From contig AP031353.1 of the NCBI GenBank assembly GCA_037833965.1, forward strand, positions 11,410,501-11,474,500: a stretch of DNA of 64,000 bases, read 5' to 3'. The DNA is from Marchantia polymorpha subsp. ruderalis (lineage: Eukaryota > Streptophyta > Marchantiopsida > Marchantiales > Marchantiaceae). This document shows, piece by piece, positions 27,780 through 42,900 of the stretch. How positions within the stretch are numbered: position 1 is the stretch's first letter; every line of letters begins with the position of its first letter. The translations under genes and the position numbers were made by a program. The notes under the pieces are model-generated. The model was not told the DNA's origin, searched no databases, and saw only the letters and a list, made by a program, of their open reading frames with translations.

Positions 27780-29646
27780 GTGAGATATCCTCTACGGCTC
27801 TGCGTCCGTGTGCATCTTTATACAAATATCTAATGACAAATTACAAATTACAAGGTTTATATTCGACTTTAGCTCTACAATGCCAAAGCGCTTCGAGTAT
27901 TTTCATATGGGTTGTGCAGTTAGCTACACCTCGAGTTCATCTCGGCGAAGGTTCAGGAACAGTGAATGATGTGACTCGCGACGCCGTTTAACCCAAGGAG
28001 TGCGTGCATGGGCATGTCATGTGCTTGGCTGAAAAATGCTCTAAAACATAGACAGATGCCCAAACTGCGATCGTTCCATCTTAGCATTCTTAAATGCTAA
28101 GGTTGCATGCATTCTTGAATTCACCAAAGGTGTCTAATTCAAGAGACCTCAATTGGACTCTAATGAATCATCGTTTTCGTGTTAGCCCTCATGACATAAT
28201 ACAGCGCTTTCATATACTACGCGTGATTCTGCGCTACGTTGAAGCTTCGGGGATAGCTTTCGGTCTTCATCTGTTGCCCTCGGACAGATGCAGAATTGTG
28301 ACTCCTTTGTGACGGATGAACACTTCTGATTCATCAAGAGTTACATTTAAAATTTAAAAAATAAAAACGTTCAGAGGGAAACTCTTGAACTCTTCTTTGC
28401 TCGTCTACGATGGGTTGCAGTATGAACTTGTTCGTGAATTACAATGGTCCAATGGTTGTGGCGAAGGTGCATATTGTGGTGACTTATTGTCATAAGTGAG
28501 ACCACCAGATTAAAATTAATCTTTAGAGAGTAACGTCCTCACTCCAAAGTCATTTCATGGTTTTACCAAATTTATGAGTGCCATCTCCATGCAGCTAGAC
28601 TATGACAATCCAATTAGGTTAAAAAGGCGGGATGAGAAGTGGTATAGTACTTGGTGTTTGGTGTTTGAGATGATTTCTAGCAATAGGAAGAGAATATTGG
28701 GTTCCCCATATATATGGAGACGGTTTGCATCGACCGAGACGTTGCGCCGATGGCCGGCGAAAGTGCTGGAATCCAGAAATCAAAAGGTTCCGGGGACAAC
28801 GCAGTCGCAAAGTGCGGATGAAGTTGAGGGAGAGAGGGAGGGAGGGAGGGAGGGAGGGAGGGACTTCGAGTGGAGTAGCAGCACCACAACCACACATGTA
28901 CCGCTTCGACACAGAGCCCGGCGAGCGTACAACGTAGCGTGGGCCACAGGGTTTATGGTCGACCACGGTTAGCAGGGTGGGCATAGTCGGGCCGGGTAGG
29001 GTTACGGAGAAGAAGAGCAGCAGAAGAGTGTTTGGTTGTCCCCTTCCAAGGCTCGTAAGAATGCTTCCCAGAGAAGAAGCAGCTTTCTGCATTTCCTCCT
29101 ATTCCTCGACAGAGTGTGAGAATCAGGGCTGATGATTGAGACGAGGAGGAGGACGCCATAAGCATTTTCTGCCCTTTCATGGCGGCCTCCTGAGCTTCAC
29201 GATCTATCCAACGACTCTCCTGCTCACTGCTGCGGGTTCTGATCTACTTGACAAGCGTCGGATCGATTAATTTGCACGCCGCTAGCGGGAGCTGTGACAT
29301 CTTTTCGTCGAAATTTCGGGTAGGATTTGGAATGGGGCGGAGATCCTGACATCGAGAATTTACTAGCCACAGCTTAGGATGCTTTGAAAGGTCGGGCTGG
29401 GTATTCATTCTGCTGATTTGTACTTAGAGTCCAGTGCACTGCGGCGAGGAGAATTGGGGTGTGCGCTGCAGTGTTTCCTTCTACAGAATGTTGGGGGTTG
29501 AGAATTGTGACCATTGCCTCGTGACGGCCAACTGAATGTCAGTTTTGAAGCATTGTGATGTTTGGTGTGTGGAATGTATTCTTAGTCTCGTGCGGATCAA
29601 TTTGTCGTGGTCTGTATAGCTCTAGGGCATTGAAAGAGCGGGCAAC
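27780..29646 (+). other. Upstream region of the TOM40 gene
   Basis: No gene was recognised. A (GGGA)n tract sits at 28836-28862. The last 500 bp before the TOM40 ATG has raised GC and probably includes the promoter and 5' UTR. The open frames at 28574-29180 are short, overlapping and without domains. Confidence 0.5.
28836..28862 (+). repeat. (GGGA)n tract
   Basis: Six to seven GGG runs separated by single adenines on the TOM40 coding strand, about 785 bp before its ATG. The pattern fits a G-quadruplex. Confidence 0.85.
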
Positions 29647-32600
29647 ATGGGAGGCGCTATCAGCTATGCTGCCGGCTCGAAGAAATCCGCCTACCTTCTT
29701 GGTGGAGGAGATAGTGATGACACGAAGGATAAAGTTGAGTGGCTCGATCTGCCTTGTCCAGTCAAGTATGAGGAGATTCAGCGAGAAGCCCTCGGTAAGC
29801 CACTATTTTCTCGCCGTCGGGTAATATTATTTGAGGGTTTACATCTTGCTGGCTTTCAATCAGTCACGTTTGAGATCAAATTCCGTGTGATTGAGTTTAT
29901 GGATGAGTGTGTTTTAGTATCTTTGTTCTAGTGATGTTCAAGGAGGTTTATGGATTTTTCTAATTATGTTTATCCGAATAGAATTGGAACTAAGACGCAG
30001 CGTGGCTTTGTCCGGCAGTTTCTCTCAAGCCGGAGCTTTTTGAAGGATTGCGCTTTGACTTTACGAAACCCCTCAGTCAAAAATTCTCTCTCAGTCATAG
30101 GTACTCAGTTCTTCCCCACCAATTTAGGTCTTTTGCTGGAAGCGCATCATTTTTATGCAAATATAGAGAAAGTAGAGGCCATTGATTAGTCTTTCTTTTT
30201 GGGAGTCTGCCCGGTCGGAGTCTTTTCTAGGTTCGGATTCAAAATTTCCTTTTCTGTATACACAGTTTTCTACTGTGGCCTAAATCCATACCATCCTTTT
30301 ATTGTAGTGTGTTTATGGGTTCTGTTGAGGTCCCAGCACAATCGCCTCAAACTATCAAGGTTTCAGCATCACATTACGAATTCGGTGCCAATCTCATTGA
30401 TAATCGGGTAAATTTATAACCTTAATGCTTGCAGTAGATGCTATGTAGTTTTGATGACTTGATTCAAAAGCTCTTCAGAGCCCTTGCACATTCAAAACTG
30501 ATATGGTCAGGATGGTTGTTGAGCAGATGATGTTAATCGGACGAATCTTGACTGATGGTAGAATGACTGCACGATTGAAGTATGACTTAACGGACAACTT
30601 CACGGTGAAAGTGAATGCCCAGGTACAAGAAAGGAAGCTCTAGTTGAACATCCTCTGACATCTACTTCAGAATCCTCCTCACCCTTGTGTTCCGTCATGT
30701 GTTGCTTTTATGTACTCCTTCTACGTCCGTTATACGAAAAGACGCTCTTTGTGGTTCTATATCATATCGATCATCCATATCTTACAGTCACTTCAATACT
30801 TCTTTTACGTCAACCAGACTTATGGTACGAGAAGTATAGTCAAATTTTGTCTTCAGTAAAAGATATGATGATACGTTCTATCAGGGTTTGATGAATGACA
30901 TGGTAAAGTTATAACTTTTGTCCTTTATTTGACAGCTCACAAACGAGCCTCACTTTTCTCAAGGCATGTTCCACTTCGACTACAAGGTTAGTATCGTTTG
31001 TATTTGGTGACGCGGATATTTGCAAATCTAGAGGGTCCAATGTAAGACAATATGCATCTTGAGACTATCAGCATGATCCATGAAAGTGACTTTCCAGGAA
31101 CAACTGAACCGATTTTCATTTTGAACCATTGTATGTTCGTTTCCTCGAGATTAGTAACTTTCTCTGAGGTTCTTACTACCGTATACCCTAAACCCTACAG
31201 CTTTCACCAACTGTAGGTCCATATATATTCCATTGAGACACTTCTTTTGCAGTTTACTTCGATTTCTTGGTGTTCTTTCTTACTATCTTGGTGTTGGCAA
31301 TTTCAGGGTAGAGACTATCAAGCCCAAGTTCAACTTGGTAACAACGCCTTCTATGGACTGAACTACATTCAGGTAGCTCTTGTAATATTTTCAATTTGAC
31401 AAAGTTTGATGGAATGCTTGAGTCCTCAACCTCGCTTTCGTGGAAGTAAATGTGTTTACTGAAAATTGACCGTGGATATGTCTTTTGTGCTTGTTCAGAG
31501 TGTTACTCCTACTATTGCCCTCGGAGGTGAAGCTTTTTGGCTGGGTCATCAACGAAAGTCAGGAGTTGGTTTTGCTGGTCGTTATAACACCGATAAAGTG
31601 GTATGCTAAAACGTACCGCATGTGTTCTTTGATTTATCAGTTCCAACGCGAGTACTTGTTTTCTTGTAATTTTGTGGATTACTATCAGGAAAAAATTCCT
31701 GACTATGGTTTTTGTTGAATTCTGTGTAGATCCCGAAACCTTACTATATTTCCTGCTAACAAAGTTTTCTTGGTATGTCCCAGATTGCTACCGGCCAGAT
31801 TGCAACCACAGGAATGGTTTCCTTGACTTATGTTCAAAGAGTGTCGGACAAGGTATTTATTCATGATTTGAATTTGATGTCTGATCTGGATATCATTGTC
31901 CTGCTTTTAGTTTGACTACACTTGTGACGTTTGTACGTGAAGCAAACTGGAAGTCCAAATCATTGGTTTTTGTTCGGGTCATTTTGGGTGGTGAAAAGTG
32001 CAACTGCTTTTGCTACACGCGCAGCTGTAGCACTGTTGTAGTACTTGTGTTTTCTGACTGATCCACATAATCATATTTCCTGTGGAGTCGGTAGGCAGGC
32101 CTCTAGAATATACACTAAGATGCAAGCGCACTGAAGGACACAAGGACCCTGAGACATGCTTTGACTCTCGCAGGTTTCCTTGGCGTCTGATTTTATGTAC
32201 AACTGGATGTCAAAGGAAGCTACTACAAGCGTTGGTTACGACTACTTACTACGCACGGTATGAGTCCCTTCAGTTTTTACTTTATGCTCTCTCTTAATTG
32301 TGCAGTTTATGTGGATCTTTTTGACCAACTTGTGTGGACGTCCAAAAATCGTCTTAAGCATATCGAACCGCTTGTGAAGATGTGCATGTTGCGCATGTTT
32401 AGTAAGTATTCAAGTTTCATAGAGATCTTGCCCGAGCCCGGATCCTTCCGAATCGCAAATTTTGTACTTCGTGATCGAAGTGGAATGTCCTCCGTCTGTT
32501 ATTGTTTTCGAAGTTTTACTGAAGAGATGTTGATTCTAGGAAACGGAATGTTAGTTAACTTGGATAACATGTTCTGTAAATTGTCCTTGCAGTGTCGTCT

Positions 32601-32908
32601 GAGGGGTAGGTTTGATACAAACGGATGTGTTGCTGCCTACTTAGAAGAAAGACTAAATGTTGGAGTCAACTTTTTACTTTCAGCGGAGGTAAGTTCAATT
32701 CTTTAGACCTGTAAAGTTGTTCTCGTACCTAAGAACCATTGTTAAAATTGATAAAAATAATTGTAAAAAAACCGGAGGTGGTAAGATGTGTCTACGTTTG
32801 CACGTGCGTAGACATGTTTGATACTCAACACTTGATTCTCCTGCAATGCAGATCGATCACTGGAAGAAGGACTACAAATTCGGATTTGGAATGACAGTGG
32901 GAGAGTAG
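29647..32908 (+). CDS. TOM40: Mitochondrial import receptor subunit TOM40
   Basis: Eleven exons: 29647-29794, 30019-30100, 30308-30407, 30527-30622, 30936-30986, 31307-31372, 31499-31600, 31784-31852, 32174-32257, 32593-32688, 32852-32908. All introns are GT-AG and the joined frame gives 316 residues, close to Arabidopsis TOM40 (309). TOM40 is the porin-fold beta barrel of the outer mitochondrial membrane through which nearly all nuclear-encoded precursors enter. Family landmarks in order are [91 protein letters not shown] and the C-terminal beta-signal-like [10 protein letters not shown]. The first about 30 residues ([10 protein letters not shown]..., Gly/Asp-rich) are not conserved with Arabidopsis, as is usual for this exposed tail. 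A stop at 32906-32908 ends it. Confidence 0.97.
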
Positions 32909-34074
32909 TTTTAGTAGCTAGAACAGAAATGTAGAAACAATCTCTTTTGGGGTCGCATGTAATGAGTTGTGCAGCAACTGTGAATCGCACGGGGCCAGGC
33001 CGTTTGGATTCCAGGCCTATTGAATTGGCAGTTGATATCCTGGCCTTCAAAAGTTTCTCAGCCCAGCGTAGACAACACTGATCATGTGGAATTGATCAGT
33101 GGCTTACGCCCCATGTTATGTGAACATTCTTCCGAGGCAGTTTTGCGGGTGGTTGAATGCACTTATGGGCCCTCTTTCTTCTTCTTACAAAGAGGGAGGT
33201 TCTTGGTGAACAAGGGCGTACCAGTTGTGGATCCGTCATCAATTTTTGCCCTTTAAGTTGCAGATAGTCGAGTTCTGGTCCAATATTGAGTCAGGGGCGT
33301 GCGTAATGCATCTTGAGGCAGTAAAGCTGGCCGGCAAGGCTGTAGACCTGTCTATTGAAAGTGAGTTGTTTGTGATCGGCCGCGGCTTTCTGGAATACAA
33401 CCATTCCATTATGTTATATTCGAAAGACATTTCTCGGTCATCAGGTGTTACTTCTTGATCATTTTGTTGTAGTGGAACCCTGGTTGTCCTTCAATCATTA
33501 ATTCTCCGATCAATGTACATTGTTCTTGTAATCACCATCTGGTTGAAACTACTTTGCGCTAGTCTTCACATATGATCATATGTAATGTTACGTTTATTGC
33601 GAACGATCCATTGTGGGATCTCTTGCAGAATGCTGTGTAGTTTCAAATCTTCTGAAGTTATCTACGTGTACACTCGAGGAAATTTGTACTGACGGAAACC
33701 AAACCCGAAATTGTTTTGAAGTACATGCAAGTGATCCGGATGTTCACATTGAAGCACAATGCGAAAGCAGCCATCTCCGTCTGTCATACCAACAAGCCAT
33801 CTGCAAAATGATAGATACTCTGCGTTGAGTCAATAGCTCTGAAGTGGCTTCGAGGAATTCAGCACTCGAAGGCCCGACGTGGCCAATGGGTACGAGACTT
33901 TTCGAGAGAGGTGCTGCGCACCTTGGACCAAAGAGTTTGGGTCAAAGGTGCTTCCGTGGGCCTACTGACCTCTCATTCTGCCTGAGACTGTGATGCGAGT
34001 CCCCTGGCACTTATGAGACGAGATGCCGTTATGGCGAATTGGAGTCCTTTTTGGGAAAGCATACCCTGCATGCA
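32909..34074 (+). other. TOM40 3' flank
   Basis: This probably contains the TOM40 3' UTR. Short open frames have no domain. From about 33830 the GC rises and the sequence changes character before the rRNA-like remnant. Confidence 0.5.
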
Positions 34075-34530
34075 GCTAACTCCGTGCCTTGCGCACGCGG
34101 GAACTTTTGCGGTGACAACCTTGACTGAATGTGTAGGTATGAGGTGTCGACAATGTTGCCACCAGTCTTGAAATACCACTCTTTCGTCGGAGGATGTCTA
34201 ACTAATAGTTGAAGGCGGGGCACTGCATGATGGGTAGGTTTTCTGGGGTGGAAACCTCCCAAAGAGTCACGGAGGTGTGCGAAGGTAGGCTCAGGCTAAT
34301 AATCTAAAAGCTTTAGAGCGTAACGGTATGAGCCTGCCTGACTGTGAGACTTACTAGTCGAACAGAGACGAAAGTCGGCCATAGTTATCCGGATGTCCTG
34401 TGTGGAAGTGTTCTCGCTCAACGGATCAAAGGTACGCTGGGGATAACAGGCTGAAGATTGTTGCACTTGTAGGGTGAAAGTTGACGAGACGAATAACTAC
34501 AAGCTGCATACTACTTCGATATGTCATGAG
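34075..34530 (+). pseudogene. Degraded organellar/bacterial-type rRNA remnant (LSU domain V, with SSU-like piece)
   Basis: The stretch from about 34110 to 34465 follows 23S-type LSU rRNA in order: a TGTAGG...GAGG segment, CTTGAAATACCAC (34169-34181), GGTAGG...GGGGTGG, CCTCCCAAAGAGT, ACGGAGG, GACTGTGAGAC, GTCGAACAGAGACGAAAGTC, ATCCGG, CTGTGTGGAAG, CGCTCAACGGAT, AAAGGTACGCTGGGGATAAC and AGGCTGA of the peptidyl-transferase region. Homology may continue weakly to about 34530 (TTCGATATGTC resembling CCTCGATGTCGG). Just upstream, 34075-34088 matches the SSU 530-loop segment GCTAACTCCGTGCC exactly. Changes at near-universal positions (GTGATCCGG reads GTTATCCGG; GTAACGGAGG reads GTCACGGAGG) indicate decay. 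Most likely a nuclear insert of mitochondrial DNA; a bacterial source is possible. The comparison is from memory of rRNA sequences. Confidence 0.75.
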
Positions 34531-37330
34531 AGCGGAGAATGCTTACTCTACACATTCTACACATTACCAAATGCATATGAGACTCCGCAACCAAGCATTT
34601 ATAAATCCTTGCAAGACCTTCAAAAGCCAAACATGAACCCAAAGATAATGGAGGTGACACGACTCAGCTGGCCCTCCCAGCTTGGCTTATCTCAAACCGA
34701 TCCTCATCTAGCAGAAGATACACCGTATATCGCTCTTATCAGACCTGTCGTCAGAGACAACCACGCATTTTCAACATTCACACTAAAGAATCAGCACGTT
34801 CATGGAATTCACGCATTGCGATTATTGCTGTCACCATTTGAGAGTGAAACCTGTAAAGATATAATCCACCTATAAGACGCGGCTTTTTAATAGGCTGGAC
34901 AGTTGACAATCACCGGGTCATCACTATACGCAAGAGATTATGTAAGGACCCTTGACGTCCTCTCCATCAAACATAGGGAAACTACCCCACGACCAACTGA
35001 AAATCCGTGCTCTGGTCAGTGCAAACCATGTTATTAAAAGTAAGCCCTGGTGTTGACCACATTGCAACCACCCTTCCCTAAGCTGACCCGGACCTTATGA
35101 ATGCGGTTGGAAGAGATGAACATATTTCCAAATGCACCTGCAGGCGTAGTAATCTCTCAAGGAAATCAAACTAGTAATATTTAAGGTACAACTTAACACA
35201 TCTTAGATTCATAAGATTTGGAAACTAAGCAGATTTGCATGTTCACTTTTTGCAAGAATATGCAATATGGTTTATTATGTAGTGCAGTTTTGGCCTGCCG
35301 TTGTTGTTCATGAAGGAAAGTTATCGGATTGAGTACACTGCAACTCTAAATACAAAGAAGAAAACGTGGAGCTTTTGTTCGTGCTATTTTAAGTAAACAT
35401 ACATATATTTTTAAGTGAAAAGAAGGAAGAGGCTAAATTGGATGAACATATTGTTTATCACACATGATGCATTCATTGATGAAAGTAAGACACTGGGGAA
35501 TAAAGCCTCTTCTTAGTTAGATTACTTGCAAAGGAGACGGAGGTTTTCCGACAAAAATCAGCTTACATTCGGTGTTAGTATCTTCCAATCGACATGTTTC
35601 TCATCGATTGGAATCAAATAGCGTCAATATGTTATGAATTGCTTGTGATAGGAAATAGCATGGTGAATGATCTTGTTCAGTCACTTTTTATTTCTGTTTT
35701 GTATTTTCTTACTGACTTCTGAATACCTTCACGTCATTTTATTATGCTCTTAGGTTCTATGATGTGTATTTCAAACCTTTCCTTGTAACCTAACCTCTTG
35801 AGTATAATATCAACCTGTTAAACTCACTAGAAACTTCACATTCCAAATCCTCTGAGTATTGGTCCGTAATAGGGCAAAGTATATAGAGAGAATATCTGCA
35901 ACAGAAAAACCAAGAAAGAAAAAAATTGAATCTACGTTAACAAGCAAACATGATTAGCTTTATAAAAAATAAGCCTGATATGTCACAGAAATGTTCAACC
36001 AGCCCCTTAATGAAATAGTGTTTACGACTAATCCTAATTAGCATTTAGCCAGAACCTAAGAGTCCACCCAACAAGATACTAAAGAAATTCATTGCAATGA
36101 ATAGAAAAATTACACCATATTTTTGGGAAACCCATTGTAAGGTATCTTTCAATTGAAAAAGCTTTTGGTAAGTAGTAAGATTTAACTGATCACAAAACAC
36201 AAATTGGATGGAGAAGAGTGAAATCTGCACACCATGCTAGGAGAACAATCTTGATTTTAAGAAACATCACATACAATGAAAGAATCAAATGAAATTTATG
36301 AGTTGAAAATATAGTTTGATACAATGGACATTTTTTTCCGAATATGTTGCTGATTCATATGTATGTTATAAGTTTTATTTTTTTTGAGAGACAGATGCAT
36401 GTTTACTTTTGCATGCACATACCTCCCCCATCGTTAAAGTGTATCAGAGAATTCTGATTATAAATCTGTAATTTTTTAATAAAAATTTAATCTGGGTATA
36501 TGTATCTGTAAATTTTTTTCTAACAAATTATTATTAATAGTTTTGGAGGGAGAAGATGAGTTTTTGCGCATCTCAATAGATCAGTTTATAAAATTTTTAA
36601 ATGCGCTGGCTGGATTCTTAATAAAAGCACAAAACGATTTCTGTCTACTTAAAACTGATTTGATCATTTCATATATTCTAAAATCCATAGTATGTAAATC
36701 AAATGAAAATGAAAAATAATAACTCAACTCAGTGAATTATTTTTATCTATTAATGAAGTGATTATTAAATGAATTGAAATGCATAAAGAGAAAATAATGT
36801 ACTAAAATAATTGAACTACATGTGAACAACGAACAAAGTATTGTGTAAAAATGTGCATCAAATATCACTATTATCATTTGCTGCTCAAGTCATAATCAAG
36901 TTTGTGCATAATTAAAAGATGCCGGGGACGGAATTAATCGGTTGTTTTCATTGATACACTCACGGATATCTAATTGGAGATCAAATGTATGACAAAGATG
37001 AGAGGCATAACTGATATACGAGGTTACCTTTCAACGTGTCAGGATCAATGGACTAGACCATGCATTCAACGATACAGTTCTTAAGCAGAATGCTTTGTTC
37101 GAACGAGGGATTGTTCGAACAATGGTTGATTTGGTATTTGAATGGAAATACATCTGACGGCAAAATATGCAGCGATGCAATAAATCAACAGTTTCATATG
37201 CGGTAAGAGCACGACTACTCATAGGTCAATACGAGAGCTGTGGTTTTATTATTTTAAGGTTTGCGCACCTGAACAAACTTCTTCCAAATTATATTTAACC
37301 CAATTATGAATTTTTAATTCTTCTTTAATC
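34531..37330. other. Spacer after the rRNA remnant
   Basis: A 133-codon plus frame (34474-34875) overlaps the end of the remnant and has no recognisable domain. The segment to about 35130 keeps moderate GC and may belong to the same insert. From there to 37330 the DNA is AT-rich with no gene recognised. Confidence 0.45.
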
Positions 37331-37351
37331 AGCCATCAATGATGGCTGATG

Positions 37352-37400
37352 AAATATACATTCTATGTATGATGGCCCATCATACATAGAATGTATATTT
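37352..37400. repeat. Perfect 49-bp palindrome (24-bp arms)
   Basis: Arms 37352-37375 and 37377-37400 are exact reverse complements around a single C at 37376. A smaller perfect palindrome with 8-bp arms (AGCCATCA/TGATGGCT) lies just upstream at 37331-37347. The palindrome could form a cruciform or a hairpin transcript. Confidence 0.9.
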
Positions 37401-37536
37401 GATGGGTGTCGCTAATATATGTACATTGACAGTTTGAGAATAAGAGCTTTACAAGAATAGTAAAAGTAAAAATAATTGGTATAATCACGTCATGTGCGCA
37501 TTTTGTAGGCGGCGGAGGCAGAAGACGAAATGCAGG

Positions 37537-37680
37537 CACGAGCCTATTATCGGTGGACCACGAGCCTGTTTTTGAGGTTATCAAATGATTAATTTCCGAT
37601 TCGCTCTAGTCACGAGCCTATTATCGATGGACCACGAGCCGTTTATGGAGATTATCAAATGATTAATTTGCGATTCGCTC
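37537..37680. repeat. 74-bp-period tandem duplication in the ASB promoter region
   Basis: Units 37537-37606 and 37611-37680 are about 90% identical. Each contains CACGAGCC twice, then ATCAAATGATTAATTT and CGATTCGCTC. The second unit ends about 160 bp before the anthranilate synthase ATG, so it may lie in the promoter or 5' UTR. Confidence 0.85.
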
Positions 37681-37838
37681 CGGGAGAACGCCCGTGACCT
37701 TGAGAGACCGACTTCCACCACGGACAGGTCAAAGCGACATATCGTCTTCCTGCGAAGAGTGCTGTGCGCTCTTCAGGAGATTGTCCGATGAATCTCTCCT
37801 GCTTCCTCCACACATCGTCAGCACCTTGAGTCGTGGCG

Positions 37839-39905
<2,067 letters not shown>

Positions 39906-42900
39906 TAAACTCTTCTTCGGACATATTACACATGCTTGGACACGTTTGATGCATGCAGAGTAAATGCAGATTTTAGGTACTGATATAAGGTCCTATCATA
40001 GGTTTTAGGCATGTCCGTTACTTCTAAGGTGTCCTATCATCTGCAGGATAGAGTATGATACAAGAGCTTTCCTTAGCATTGTAATTCAAGATTTCCATTA
40101 GGGTAATCGATTTATTGTGACTCAAGTACTCTAGTGTGGTCCACTGGCCAAGTGATATACTTGCTGGAGGTATATATCTCCAGGTCAGCACTAATACTGA
40201 AATTTTTACGAAATGCTTGCTGTGTAGAGGAATACTGTTTCTATTTGACTTTATCGTCTAGTCCTTTGTATGAAGATAACTTCTGATTGTCACTACAAAC
40301 TCTTCCTCCGAACTATGATGTTTGTAAAAGTAATGCTTTCAACGAGTCTATCGGATGATCTTCAATAAGACTTTTGAAATGTTTATAGAATACCTGTGAC
40401 ATGCGTGGGATTCCAATATCCTTTATGTTTCTAAGCCTTTCGTAAGATTTAAGAGGCTTACACTCTACGTGCTTAAATTCTATGGAATGTGGATATTCTA
40501 TGAAGCCAGTTGGTTAGGAGGTTTACGGGAGTCCTTCCACACGGGACTGTTACCCGTACTTGTTGGGGTAAGTCCCCATTCAGGATGAACGGGATAAGGT
40601 TTCTTTCTATATTCTAAGTTCCCGGGGAAATAGCCATGTTTCTCTTTCACTAACCACTTGGTGTCTGCTGATGAATGCCATGAATTATCATATGAGACTT
40701 ATCAGACTGATATGCCTTGGTGTAAATCTGCTGCTAGGAAGCTTGAATTGGACCCTCTTCCGAGAATTCTTGTCAGGTAAACCGATGTTCGGACTAAGAA
40801 CCGATAGTCACTGGAATGTTTTTCGAGAAATATTATCTAAATCGGGGTCGCACATTCCATCCCGGGTATACCTGGTAATGAGTCGCTTCCACCTCCACGT
40901 GTTTTCCCTCTGAATATCCTATTGATCTTTGCACCTGTTTGGAGGTCGCACTCAATTACATGTATCGGCATCTGATTTTCGTTAGGGTTGACATGCAAGT
41001 AGGTTGTATGTCCACTCTCTACGTAAATCAGTCCTCCGCCACTACACTGCAGGCACAACTGCAGCCTTCTTGTATTGGTACACCTTTTACTTTTGGTCGC
41101 AGCCCCGCAGCTTGCTCTGAGTATTTGTATCTTGCTACATCAGTACATATAACTATCTGAAATTCATCTGTACAGTACTTGGTGTTATTGCTTCAAGCTT
41201 CATTCACAAACGGTCAAGCCCCTTGTTTAATGGAGGGATTCGCTTTAAGCAACGTGGTATCTGCATCCCTAAACTATGGCTTCAATGTCTCCTTTGCACC
41301 TTCTAATTTCTCAAACTGCTCCAAAGGCTTGGATTTCATACTCGGTCTCAATATACACATATTTTCTGTTTCTCTCACATTTCTGTCTAGCAAAATTTGA
41401 CTCCCAATTGAAATGAACAACACAGTAGTCATCTTTGTACCCATTGCAGAGGAGAGAGGTTTGTGATAACAAGCAACTGTTGGTGGAGAACGATTATATG
41501 GTTAACTTTCTATACAATTATGGTCACTCTCCATGAGCTTTTAGTATGAGCTATGGTTATCGTAGGTAGGAATCTTGTTGATAATTTATTTCTCTGGTGG
41601 CTTACTTCACAACAGGATAAGAGACCAAGTACGGACAGTGGGCGTCCAATGTATCCACCCCTCTAAATGTAGTTATTATTAAAACGACGATGTGGGTCTA
41701 TGTGTGGATATTGATGGAGCTCACAATTCTACATCGGGTTAAAGCTCACAGCACTTTATCGGTATCAATCAATGTCATCATATTTACTTCCATGTATTGT
41801 AAGAGGTGTAATGTTGTTATGTATAGGGTTAGAGAATTTTAATACGCATTTTGATTGGTTTCAGATTTTTCGCAAATGGAAGATAGATTGAATATGCATA
41901 AAGTAAGACATGATGTAGTATACTTAGAATTACGATCTTTAAAAAATCAACCAAAATGTTTCCAACCTTAAACATGAAAAATCTACTTCCATTCTTTTGA
42001 GTATAATTAAAAGTAATGTTTCCTTGGAATGAAATGAAGATGACTAAGTTCAAATATATAGTCATTAAAGCAGAAATAAACAAATTTTGAGTTATTGAGT
42101 CAAATATTTGTTCTAAACTATGTTTGAATTTCAGAATTTTTAATTTGTTAGATAAATCTCTAAAGAAAATTATATCTAGATTTATGAATTGTTAGTATGG
42201 CCTAACATGTTGGATTGATTATTTATATTTTATAAATATTTTTCAAATCATATTTACATTGCTTATTTTTAAATCATGAAATTTAATTCGAAATTCTAAT
42301 ATGAAAATCACAAGTATTTTCAAAGATTGTAATTAGCTACAATTATCTTGACTATGAAAATTGTATTGGAACTAATTAGATAATTTACAATTATGAAGCA
42401 TTGACAAAGCAAATCTATTTGTAAGTTGAAAAAAAAATTTAGATAATAATTTGAAAATTATTATAAATTTTTGTGACTTCATATAACTTCATACAACATC
42501 ACAAAATTTGCAATTATTAGTTCGTATGTTTAGGAAAAAATTATAGTTTATAACCTTGATGCATGAAAATACATAAATTTGTAAAAATATGTATCGAAGC
42601 AAACACACGTTCACTTATAAAACAAGCAAGCAATTAACAAAGAAAAACTTTGTTCATCTCTACAAGCTCGATGTAGGAGAACAACTAAACTTATATCCAA
42701 TCAAATCCTAATTATATCATTGAAAGTTTAGTATGAGCTCTTTTATATGATAACAAACTAATCAGTTAAATTATGAAGAAACTAAATTCATCATATTTGA
42801 ATCAAGATATGATTTAAGATTTAAATGTTTTTGTTTAATTCATATCTTGAAGATTTTAACTTTCACAATATATGTAATCTCCATGCACAAAAATTGTAAA

